NCBI GenBank assembly: GCA_963851085.1
Contig: CAWKNX010000010.1
Span: 372,001-436,000, forward strand
Direction of reading: 5' to 3'
DNA: 64,000 bases
Source: DATFVJ01 sp963851085
Lineage (GTDB): Bacteria > Actinomycetota > Actinomycetes > Streptosporangiales > Streptosporangiaceae
The notes below the pieces were generated by a model that saw only the letters and a list, made by a program, of their open reading frames with translations, ran no database searches and was not told where the DNA came from. Below, piece after piece: positions 54,324 through 63,500 of this stretch (the stretch's first letter is position 1; the number at the start of each line of letters is the position of its first letter). The translations under genes and the position numbers were made by a program.

Positions 54324-54675
54324 AGCGGCACGCGCGATACGGCTGCCGAACGCTCAGGCGACAGCTTGATCGATGGCCCGTAAGACGTGCGATAGCACGG
54401 CTGTCAACGTGCACCATCTTGCCCTGTTTCAAGATCAGCTTCGGCCGACGGATAACCCATCGATGGCCCATTGATGGGGCGATCACAGCACCCGATGGCC
54501 CGTAGGGCGCCGGATCCGGCACCCCTGCGGGCCATTCCTGTACTAGGCCGCAGCTGATCTTGACACCCGATGGGTCATCGTGTGGTCGGGCGCCGCCGGT
54601 GACCCGTGAATGTGGCATTACGGGTCATATCCCACGGCTGTGAATATGTACCATCGCCTTTGACCCACGGCGGCT

Positions 54676-54732
54676 TTCATGATCGCGGTAACTTTTCCGC
54701 ACATATCGCCGAGAAGTTACCGCGATCATGAA
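54676..54732. repeat. Palindrome family copy B
   Basis: Arms 54676-54697 and 54711-54732, identical to copy A except GAGAAG for GAAAAG in the right arm and one loop change. Confidence 0.85.
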
Positions 54733-54888
54733 GCTCGGCGTTGCCTGGGCCGCGGCCATCGCCCGGATCATGATCCATGGCCCGTTGGGCACCGGATCGG
54801 GCGCCTGCGGGCCATTCGTGTACCCAAGCCGCAGTTGATCTTGATGCCCGTTGGGTCATCGTGTGGCTGGCGCCGCCGGTGGACTTGC

Positions 54889-54934
54889 GGATGTCCCGTT
54901 ACGGGTCGCGGGGGCGACCCGTAACGGGACATCC
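54889..54934. repeat. 21-bp-arm perfect hairpin
   Basis: GGATGTCCCGTTACGGGTCGC and its exact complement enclose a GGGG loop. A half-like AACGGGACATC sequence occurs near 2967 in the other repeat block. Confidence 0.85.
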
Positions 54935-55076
54935 ACGGCAACTGATCTTGAAGTGGGCTCGATGGCACGCGTTGACAGGCGCACACGGGCCGCCCTGCGG
55001 GACAGTCATCGCGGCGCGGGCGGCGCCTCACCCGCGGGGTGGGGGCGGCGCCTTACCCGCGGGGTGCGGGCGGCGC

Positions 55077-56963
55077 TTACTCGCGGGCGCGGGCGCGGCG
55101 GGCACGCATCCGCTCCCGTTCTCGTGCGTCGAGCACCGCCTTGCGCAGCCGGACCGCCGACGGCGTGACCTCCGCGCACTCGTCGTCGGCGCAGAACTCG
55201 AGCGCCTGCTCCAGGCTGAGCAGCCGGGGCGGCACCAGCCGCTCGAGTTCGTCGCCGGATGACTGGCGCACATTCGTCATCTTGCGCTCGCGGCAGATGT
55301 TCACGTCCATGTCACCGGGGCGTGAGTTCTCGCCCACGATCATGCCTTCGTAGACCTCCGTGCCCGGCGACACGAACAGCGATCCCCGCTCCTGTAGCCC
55401 GGACATCGCATACGGAGTCGCCATCCCGCCCCGATCGGCCACCAGCGAGCCCGATGGCCGGGTGCGCAGGTCGCCGAACCAGGGCTGGTAACTGTCGAAC
55501 ACATGATGCGCCACACCGGTGCCCCTGGTGTCAGTGAGGAACTCGGTGCGGAACCCGATCAGCCCACGCGCCGGGACCACGTATTCGAGCCGGACCCACC
55601 CGCTGCCATGGTTCGTCATCTGCTCCAAGCGGCCCTTGCGGACCGCGAGCAACTGGCTGACCACGCCGAAGAACTCCTCTGGGACGTCCACGGTCAGCCG
55701 CTCCACCGGTTCGTGCACCTTCCCGCCGATCTCGCGGGTCACCACCTGTGGCCGACCTACGGTGAGCTCGTAGCCCTCCCTGCGCATGGTCTCCACGAGC
55801 ACCGCGAGCGCAAGCTCACCGCGGCCCTGCACCTCCCAGGTGTCCGGGCGCTCGGTCGGGAGAACCCGCATGGACACGTTGCCGACAAGCTCACGGTCCA
55901 GCCGGGCGGACACGAGCCGCGCCGTGACCTTCGTCCCCTTGTCTCGGCCGGACATCGGAGAGGTGTTCACGCCGATGGTCATGGAAATGGCAGGCTCGTC
56001 CACGGTCAGCAGCGGGAGCGGCCGTGGGTCGTCCGGGTCGGCAAGGGTCTCGCCGATCATGATCTCGGGAATCCCGGCGACAGCGATGATGTCCCCGGGC
56101 CCCGCAGATTCGGCCGGGACGCGATCCAACGCAGCCGTTAGGTACAGTTCTGTGATTTTGACCTTTTCGATGCTTCCGTCACGGCGGCACCAGGCGGCCT
56201 GCTGGCCGCGCTTGATCGTCCCGGACATCATCCGGCACAGCGCGATCCTGCCCAGGTAGGACGAGGCGTCCAGGTTCGTCACCTGCGCGCGCAACGGCGC
56301 GGCCGGGTCGTAGCGCGGCGGCGGGATCGTCTCCTCCAGGACCGCGAACAGCGGCACCAGGTCCGGCGAATCCGGCAGCGTGCCATCAGCCGGCCGCGTC
56401 AGCGACGCACGGCCGGCGCGGGCCGAGGCGTACACGATCGGGAACTCGATCTGCGCCTCGGTGGCGTCGAGGTCCAGGAACAGTTCATAACAGGCATCCA
56501 CGACCTCGGCGATCCGAGCGTCCGGCCGGTCGACCTTGTTGATGACCAGAATCACCGGCAGCCCCGCCTGAAGCGTCTTGCGCAGCACGAACCGGGTCTG
56601 CGGGAGCGGGCCCTCACTGGCGTCCACGAGCAGCAGCACGCCGTCGGCCATGGACAGCCCGCGTTCCACCTCACCGCCGAAGTCGGCGTGCCCGGGCGTA
56701 TCGATGATGTTGATGGTCAGGCCGTCGCGGTGGACGGCGGTGTTCTTCGCGAGAATCGTGATGCCCTTCTCGCGCTCGAGATCACCAGAGTCGAGCACCC
56801 GATCCGCGATCTGCGCGTTCGCGCGGAAGGCCCCTGACTGCCACAGCATCGCGTCCACCAGCGTGGTCTTGCCATGATCCACGTGCGCGACGATCGCGAC
56901 ATTGCGCAGATCGTCGCGGGTGGCGGTGCCTGCTACGGCGGCGGTGACTGACGGTACGGGCAT
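55077..56963 (-). CDS. typA: Ribosome-associated GTPase TypA/BipA
   Basis: TypA (BipA) is a translational GTPase linked to ribosome assembly and stress adaptation. The G domain begins NVAIVAHVDHGKTT (Walker A through K32), with switch region EREKGITILAKNTAV, IIDTPGHADFGGEVERGL and VINKVDRPDAR. Domain V and the BipA-specific end are present (SLFVSPGTEVYEGMIVGENS, MDVNICRERKMTN, LLSLEQALEFCADDE). Length 628 fits. It is monocistronic by position. Confidence 0.96.
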   Translation of the reverse strand: MPVPSVTAAVAGTATRDDLRNVAIVAHVDHGKTTLVDAMLWQSGAFRANAQIADRVLDSGDLEREKGITILAKNTAVHRDGLTINIIDTPGHADFGGEVERGLSMADGVLLLVDASEGPLPQTRFVLRKTLQAGLPVILVINKVDRPDARIAEVVDACYELFLDLDATEAQIEFPIVYASARAGRASLTRPADGTLPDSPDLVPLFAVLEETIPPPRYDPAAPLRAQVTNLDASSYLGRIALCRMMSGTIKRGQQAAWCRRDGSIEKVKITELYLTAALDRVPAESAGPGDIIAVAGIPEIMIGETLADPDDPRPLPLLTVDEPAISMTIGVNTSPMSGRDKGTKVTARLVSARLDRELVGNVSMRVLPTERPDTWEVQGRGELALAVLVETMRREGYELTVGRPQVVTREIGGKVHEPVERLTVDVPEEFFGVVSQLLAVRKGRLEQMTNHGSGWVRLEYVVPARGLIGFRTEFLTDTRGTGVAHHVFDSYQPWFGDLRTRPSGSLVADRGGMATPYAMSGLQERGSLFVSPGTEVYEGMIVGENSRPGDMDVNICRERKMTNVRQSSGDELERLVPPRLLSLEQALEFCADDECAEVTPSAVRLRKAVLDARERERMRARRARARE

Positions 56964-57352
56964 GAGGACGCCTGGACTCCATCGGGGGATCGCGGGATGT
57001 TGCCGCTGAATCTCGCGGCCTGCACAGTCTATTCGAACCCTTTTCCCGAACGGCTCCGCGGCGTGCGCCAGCCACGTCAGGTGACACGATCTTGGCCCGC
57101 ATCGAGTGCGCCGCCCGGGGACCTGGGCCGCGAGTGCACGTCAAGTGAAGCGATCCTCGCCCGCGCCCGCGCGCGGCGCCCCCGATCGCGGCCGCGAACG
57201 CACCTCAGGTGGCACGGCCCACGCCTCGCGCGCGGCGCCACGGTTCCCGGCCCCGCGTGCAGCGCCCCCGCCCCGCGACCACGCCGTTCACTTTGCCTGG
57301 CATGCACGAGGCTGACGGCGAAAGCCGGGGACCGCCCGCATCATGACCTATA

Positions 57353-57368
57353 TAGAACGTATGTTCGA
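57353..57368 (+). promoter_or_regulatory. LexA-type SOS box
   Basis: TAGAACGTATGTTCGA matches the actinobacterial/Gram-positive LexA operator CGAAC-N4-GTTCG with one mismatch in the left half. It ends 21 bp before the ATG at 57390, a position suited to repression. DNA-damage control of the following gene is inference. Confidence 0.65.
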
Positions 57369-57389
57369 TTGGGTGCTAACATGGGTCAT

Positions 57390-57771
57390 GAACGTGCAGC
57401 TTCCGCGGGGGTGGCCGGCCGGGGTGCACCCGCCTGGTGCGGAACGGTTCGAGGAGACGGCGGTGGCGTGGCTGCTGGATGTCGTGCCTCCCGATTACCG
57501 GCTCCACGGTGTCCTGCGCCGCTATCCCGTCGCGCTCGCCCAGATGGCCCGCCATCACGTGCGTGCGTGTGCCGAGGGCGCACGGCAGGGATACCGCAGC
57601 GCGCGGACCGAACTCGCGGATGCGCTGCCCCCGCATGCCTGCACCGCCGTGCTCGCCGCATACCGCAGCGAAGGACGCAAGCTGGCTGCCACCGCCCGCG
57701 CGGTCGAACTCGTCGAGCAGGCCCTGCGGAGCGGCCCGCAGCAGCCAGCAAGGTCAGGCGATGGCTGCTAA
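57390..57771 (+). CDS. Conserved small protein, putatively SOS-controlled
   Basis: About 126 residues with the pattern LPRGWPAGVHPPGAERFEETAVAWLLDVVPPDYR, in parts: GWPAGVHPPGAE, AVAWLLDVVPPDYR, HGVLRRYPVALAQMARHHV. Similar proteins of about 110-130 residues are common, unnamed, in actinobacteria. An upstream in-frame ATG (57343) would place the LexA-type box inside the gene, so 57390 is preferred. All-helical, no enzymatic motif seen. The 390-bp spacer before it, back to typA, has no other gene. Confidence 0.7.
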
Positions 57772-57914
57772 GGCCACAGCCCGCCCTCGTTGCGCCATGT
57801 CCTGGGTGGGCGAGCGATAACGCCGCAGCCGCCATCTGGGTGGCTGTCGCTGCCTCGACAGCCACGGGCCATCGAGGTACCGGTCCGCGCCAGGCCGGGC
57901 GAGGTGAGAGCCTC

Positions 57915-60362
57915 CTATAGCGCCCGCATCACGATCAGTGCCGTATCGTCTGCGGGCGGCTCCGCTGCGTACTCATGGACGACGCGCATGATCCTTGCGG
58001 CCACGGCGCCCGCGTTCAGGCCCGCGCACTCGGCGAACACATCGCTCAGGCCGTCGTTGTCGTCGAGCAACTGGCCGCCCCGCCGCCGCTCCGTGACGCC
58101 ATCGGTGACGCACAGCAGCACGTCACCCGGCCCGAGATCGATGGTCTTGCTGCGGAAGCCGACATCGTCGAGCACACCGAGCAGCGGCTGCGGGCCCGTC
58201 ACCGGCTCCGGGCTGCCCCCCGCGCGCAGCAGCAGCGGCAGCGGATGGCCTGCGCACACCAGCGAGACCCGGACCGTTGGGGCACCGGCTGGCGCCGTAG
58301 CCCTGGCCTGCCCGGCTGACGCCGCTCCGTCCGGGGTGGAGCTGTCCGGGGTGGAGCTGTCCGGGGCAGCGCTGTCCGGGGCAGCGCTGTCCGGGGCAGC
58401 GCTGTCCGCGGGGGCGCCGCCGGGCCGCGCTGTGATGATCTCACCGTGCACCAGCGTGATGAACCGTGCACGCGGGCCTTCGTCCAGGATCAGCCGGTTC
58501 AGCCGGTCGAGCACCGAGGCGACCCCGCGGCCCTCCCTGGCAAGAATCCGCATCGTATACCGGGCAAGACCGGTAACTGCCGCGGCCTGCGGGCCGGTGC
58601 CGCACACGTCGCCGATCGCGAACCGCCACCGGCCGTCGGCCACGGCGAACACATCGTAGAAATCGCCGCCGACCTCGTTTCCCTCCCCCGCAGCCGCATA
58701 GGCCACGGCCAGATCCACGCCAGGCACCTGCGGCACCTCGGGCGGCAGCAAGCTGCGCTGCAAAGCCCGGCTCGTCTGGAGCTGTTGCGAGTACAGCCTC
58801 GCGTTGTCGAGCGCGAGTGCCGCGCGGCGGCTGAGATCCTCGACCATCTCGACGGACTCGCGCGGGAACTTGTCGCCGCAAGGCCGGCCGATGACGAATG
58901 CGCCAAGCACTCGCCCGCGTGCGACGAGCGGGCAGCACCACACGGCGTCGGAGATGAAGCCGGCCGCGCCGATGGGCAACGCTGACGTGGTCAGCCCGTC
59001 GAGTGACCAGCGGCGCGCCACCGGGCGCGAGGGAACCTGCGGCGGCGGCACCTGCGCGAGCAGCGCGCCGAGCGCGTCCGCGAGCGCCTCGTCGGAGTGC
59101 CATACGTACGCCGGCCGCGGCAGGCCGCCAGCTCGCCCTGCCGCGCCCGTCCTGTCCGCCCTGTCTCCCACCAGGTAGACGGCACACCAGGTGGCCAGCC
59201 GTGGCACCACGAGCTGCGCGGCGAGCGCAACGGTCTTGTCCTCGTCAAGGGTGCCTGCCAGCAGGTCGCTCGCCTCGGCCAGGAAGCTGATCCGGCCACG
59301 CCGAACGCGCTCGAGCTCGGCGAGCCGTGCTCGTTCGAGAGACAGTGCGACCCGGTCAGCAACCTGCTGCAGGCGGTCGGCGTCGGCCTGGGTGAATCGG
59401 TCCGGCTCGGCCGCGGCGGCCGCGAGCACGCCGGTGACCCGGCCCTCCGCGAGGAATGGAACCGTCATCAGGGACTGGGCCGCGTCGTCACTGGCAGCAC
59501 GATCACTGGCAGCAGGGTCCTGGGCAGCAGGGTCCTGGGCAGCAGGCACGGCCCCGGGAAGCGCGGTGAACCTGGCCAGGTCGCCGTAGATCGCGGGCAA
59601 CCGGCCGACGCCGTCGCCTTCGAACGGCGCGTGCCCCAGCCCCGCCGCCGAGATGGCGAGGCTGGCAAGCAGCTCGGGGCTCCCCATGCCGGCGCCAGCC
59701 CGTATTCTCAGCTCGCCGTCCTCGTCGGCCACGAGCGCATACGCAGCGTCGGCGCCTGCCGTGTCGCGCGCCGTCTCCACCGTGTGGCGCAGCAGCTCGT
59801 CGTAGCTGAGCCGGCCGATGGAGGCGAGCGCATCATCCTCGTCGGGAACGGACCTGACGCCATCAGCGGTGACGAGCGCCGGACGCGGCGCCGTGCGCCC
59901 AAATGCCCCCCCTGCCCACCCCTGCCCAGGCTCCTGACTGGCCGCCGACCGGTCGCTGACCGCCATGCGGAACCAGACCGCCTTCGCGGTCCGCGCGTAG
60001 CTCACGCCCCACGACGACGCGAGGGCAGCGGGCAACAGGAGACCCCGGCCGTTCGTGCGCTCGGCGTCGTCCGCGGCGCCAGTGGTGTCCCTGAGACCCC
60101 GGGTGGGATGGCGGTCCCGCACCGCGACCTCGACCTCACCGCCGACCAGCCGGCAGCTCACCTGCAGCGGTGTCCCCGCGTGCACGACGGCATTGGTCAC
60201 GAGCTCGCTGGTGAGCAGCACCGCGTCGTCCACGAGCCGGCTCGACCGGTCGGCCAGCTGCCACGAGCACAGCGTCTCCCGGACGAAACGGCGTGCCGCT
60301 GCTGCGGCGGCAGGCTCGGGTTCGTAGGCCGCGCTTGCGGCGAGATCGCGACGCCCCTTCAC
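57915..60362 (-). CDS. HATPase-GAF-GAF-SpoIIE serine phosphatase
   Basis: An 815-residue regulator. Order: RsbW-like HATPase_c_2 (about 20-140, LLTSELVTNAVVH and ERTNGRGLLL), two GAF-like sensor regions (about 175-345 and 355-525), then a PP2C/SpoIIE phosphatase (about 545-815) with NEVGGDFYDVF, FAIGDVCGTG, SLVCAGHPLPLLL, CVTDGVTERR and ADDTALIVMR. The phosphatase is interrupted by a repetitive AAPDS/STPDS stretch encoded by 15-bp units (about 58332-58406). A second 15-bp repeat (DPAAQ) lies in GAF1 (about 59505-59550). Starts with GTG. Such proteins control anti-anti-sigma switches; it is divergent from the HAMP kinase. Confidence 0.9.
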   Translation of the reverse strand: MKGRRDLAASAAYEPEPAAAAAARRFVRETLCSWQLADRSSRLVDDAVLLTSELVTNAVVHAGTPLQVSCRLVGGEVEVAVRDRHPTRGLRDTTGAADDAERTNGRGLLLPAALASSWGVSYARTAKAVWFRMAVSDRSAASQEPGQGWAGGAFGRTAPRPALVTADGVRSVPDEDDALASIGRLSYDELLRHTVETARDTAGADAAYALVADEDGELRIRAGAGMGSPELLASLAISAAGLGHAPFEGDGVGRLPAIYGDLARFTALPGAVPAAQDPAAQDPAASDRAASDDAAQSLMTVPFLAEGRVTGVLAAAAAEPDRFTQADADRLQQVADRVALSLERARLAELERVRRGRISFLAEASDLLAGTLDEDKTVALAAQLVVPRLATWCAVYLVGDRADRTGAAGRAGGLPRPAYVWHSDEALADALGALLAQVPPPQVPSRPVARRWSLDGLTTSALPIGAAGFISDAVWCCPLVARGRVLGAFVIGRPCGDKFPRESVEMVEDLSRRAALALDNARLYSQQLQTSRALQRSLLPPEVPQVPGVDLAVAYAAAGEGNEVGGDFYDVFAVADGRWRFAIGDVCGTGPQAAAVTGLARYTMRILAREGRGVASVLDRLNRLILDEGPRARFITLVHGEIITARPGGAPADSAAPDSAAPDSAAPDSSTPDSSTPDGAASAGQARATAPAGAPTVRVSLVCAGHPLPLLLRAGGSPEPVTGPQPLLGVLDDVGFRSKTIDLGPGDVLLCVTDGVTERRRGGQLLDDNDGLSDVFAECAGLNAGAVAARIMRVVHEYAAEPPADDTALIVMRAL

Positions 60363-60525
60363 AAGCCCTCTTGGCCTCGTTCCGTAATGTCCGACGCGGT
60401 TATCGTGACAGACTCGTAACGGTGATACATCCTAGGGAATCAATCCTCGTTTCGTCCGCTGGCTGAAAAGGCCAGCACCCCAAGGCCAAAGAATCCTGGC
60501 CAAACAGCAACGAAATGCGCAGAAA

Positions 60526-63500
60526 ATGATCAGCAGACGAAGCACGGCGCCGTCAGCGCCGGCGGCGCCATCGACGTCCCCGGTGTCATCGGATCGCGCC
60601 GCTGGAACGGCGACGGCAGGCCGGGCGAACCGCGGTGGCAAAGGCGCAGGAGACGGTGGTGACCGAGGGACCGGGGCGGCAGATCGCGCCTACCGTTACA
60701 CCGATGCCGACCTCGAGCCTGTGCGCAGCGCACTCGCGGCGCTGAGGGACGGGGACTTCCGGCCGCGCAGGCTGCCGCCCGCGAGCCCGACCGGCCCAAG
60801 CGGCTTGCTCGCTGAGATCACCGCCCTGGTCGACGACGTGGGCGGCCAGCTCGCGCTGCACGCCGCCGAGGTCACCCAGATGGCCGCGCAGGTGCGCGAC
60901 ATCGCCCAGGTGGCCACCGCGGTCGCCAAGGGCGACCTGTCACAGAAGATCACCGTCGACGCGCAGGGCCAGATGCTGCAGCTGAAGCAGACCATGAACA
61001 CGATGGTCGACCAGCTGTCCGCGTTCGCCGACGAGGTCACCAGGGTCGCGCGCGAGGTCGGCACCGAGGGCAACCTCGGCGGCCAGGCTCATGTCCGCGG
61101 CGCATCCGGCGTGTGGAAGGACCTCACCGACTCGGTGAACGGCATGGCCTCCAACCTCACCGTCCAGGTGCGCGGCATCGCCCAGGTGGCCACCGCGGTC
61201 GCCAAGGGCGACCTGTCACAGAAGATCACCGTCGACGCGCAGGGCGAGATCCTCCAGCTCAAGGACACTATCAACACGATGGTCGACCAGCTGTCCGCGT
61301 TCGCCGACGAGGTCACCAGGGTCGCGCGCGAGGTCGGCACCGAGGGCAACCTCGGCGGCCAGGCTCATGTCCGCGGCGCATCCGGCGTGTGGAAGGACCT
61401 CACCGACTCGGTGAACGGCATGGCCTCCAACCTCACCATCCAGGTGCGCGGCATCGCCCAGGTCACCACCGCCGTCGCCAACGGCGACCTGAGCAAGAAG
61501 ATCACCGTCGACGCGCAGGGCGAGATCCTCCAGCTCAAGGACACCATCAACACGATGGTCGACCAGCTGTCCGCGTTCGCCGACGAGGTCACCAGGATGG
61601 CGCGCGAGGTCGGCACCGAGGGCCGCCTCGGCGGCCAGGCACATGTCCGCGGCGTATCGGGAACCTGGAAGGGCCTCACCGACAACGTCAACTTCATGGC
61701 GAACAACCTGACCAACCAGGTCCGCAACATCGCCCAGGTCACCACCGCCGTCGCCAACGGCGACCTGAGCAAGAAGATCACCGTCGACGCGCAGGGCGAG
61801 ATCCTCCAGCTCAAGGACACCATCAACACGATGGTCGACCAGCTGTCCGCGTTCGCCGACGAGGTCACCAGGATGGCGCGCGAGGTCGGCACCGAGGGCC
61901 GCCTCGGCGGCCAGGCACATGTCCGCGGCGTATCGGGAACCTGGAAGGATCTCACCGACAACGTCAACTCCATGGCGAACAACCTGACCGGCCAGGTGCG
62001 CGGGATCGCTCAAGTGGCGACGGCTGTGGCGGGCGGCGATCTGAGCAAGAAGATCACCGTTGACGCGCGCGGCGAGATCCTCGAGCTCAAGACCACGATC
62101 AATACGATGGTCGACCAGCTGTCGGCGTTCGCCGACGAGGTCACCAGGGTCGCGCGTGAGGTCGGCAGCGAGGGCCGCCTCGGCGGCCAGGCACAGGTCG
62201 GCGGCGTGTCTGGAACCTGGAAGGGCCTGACGGAGAGCGTAAACGAGCTAGCGGGCAACCTCACCACCCAGGTACGCGCGATCGCCGCCGTCGCGAGCGC
62301 CGTCGCGGAGGGTGATCTGACCCAGTCCATCCGGGTTGACGCGCGCGGTGAGGTCGCCGAGCTCAAGGACAACATCAATCTGATGGTCGCCAACCTGCGC
62401 GAGACGACAAGCACCAACCAGGAGCAGGACTGGCTGAAGACCAATCTGGCCAGGATCGCCGGCCTCATGCAGGGCCACCGCGACCTGCTCGACCTCGCAC
62501 AACTGATCATGAGCGAGCTGACTCCCCTGACCTCTGCCCAGTTCGGCGCGTTCTTCCTGGCCGAATATCCGCCCGGCGCGGACGCCGCGAGGGACGAGGC
62601 CGTCCTGAAGCGGATCGCCGCCTACGGGTTCCGCAAGAAGGGCCCGGCGGAATTCTCGTTCGGCGAAGGGCTCGTGGGACAGGCCGCCGTCGAGGGCAAG
62701 CCAATCCTGATTACCCGCGTGCCCACCGGATACATCACGGTCGGATCCGGGCTTGGTGACGCCCCGCCGGCCAGCATCGCCGTGCTGCCCATTCTGTTCG
62801 AAGACCAGGTACTCGGCGTGCTCGAACTCGCCTCATTGCACGAGTTCAGTGACGCCCATATAGCGTTTTTTGATCAGTTCGTCGGCACCATCGGTGTGAC
62901 CATTAACACGATCATGGCCAACTCGCGAACCGAGGCGCTGCTCACCCAATCACAGCGGCTCACGCAGGAATTGCAGGAACGCTCCGACGAACTACAGCGC
63001 CAGCAGGCCGAACTGCGCAGGTCGAACGCCGAGCTCGAGGAGAAGGCCGCTCTGCTCGCGAAGCAGAACCGGGCGATCGAAGTGCAGAACTTCCAGATCG
63101 AGCAGGCGCGGCGGGCGCTGGAGGAACGGGCGCAGCAGCTCGCGCTCTCCTCGAGGTACAAGTCGGAGTTCCTCGCCAATATGTCGCACGAGCTGCGCAC
63201 GCCGCTGAACAGTCTCCTCGTGCTCGCCAAGCTGCTGTCGGTAAACCCCGATGGCAACCTGACCACCAAGCAAGTGGAGTTCGCGAGGACCATCCACGAA
63301 TCAGGCAGCGACCTGCTCCAGTTGATCAACGACATCCTGGACCTGTCCAAGGTCGAGGCCGGCAAGATGGATTTGCACCCACAGGTCCTCACGATGGCGA
63401 CGCTGGTGGAATACGTGGAAGCCGCATTCCGGCCGGTGGCTGTGGACAGGGGGCTCACGTTCCGCGTCGAGGTCTCCTCGGACGTGCCAGAACAGCTGTT

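Larger units (their letters stand above)
54324..55076. repeat. Intergenic repeat block between uppP and typA
   Basis: No gene is seen in 750 bp. The block about 54636-54830 repeats 2628-2820 in direct orientation, while 54370-54480 is the reverse complement of 2850-2960. Internally, the unit is partly duplicated (for example GCACCGGATCSGGCGC and GCCGCAGYTGATCTTGA occur twice). It contains palindrome copy B and a separate 21-bp-arm hairpin. Confidence 0.8.

Noticed and set aside
57343..57389. Earlier ATG for the SOS-box gene
   Set aside because: It would put the LexA-type box inside the coding region, and the added residues lack family similarity.
61113..62063. 316-codon alternative plus frame in the HAMP region
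   Set aside because: Repeated Arg/Gly/His shadow of the tandem HAMP units in another frame.
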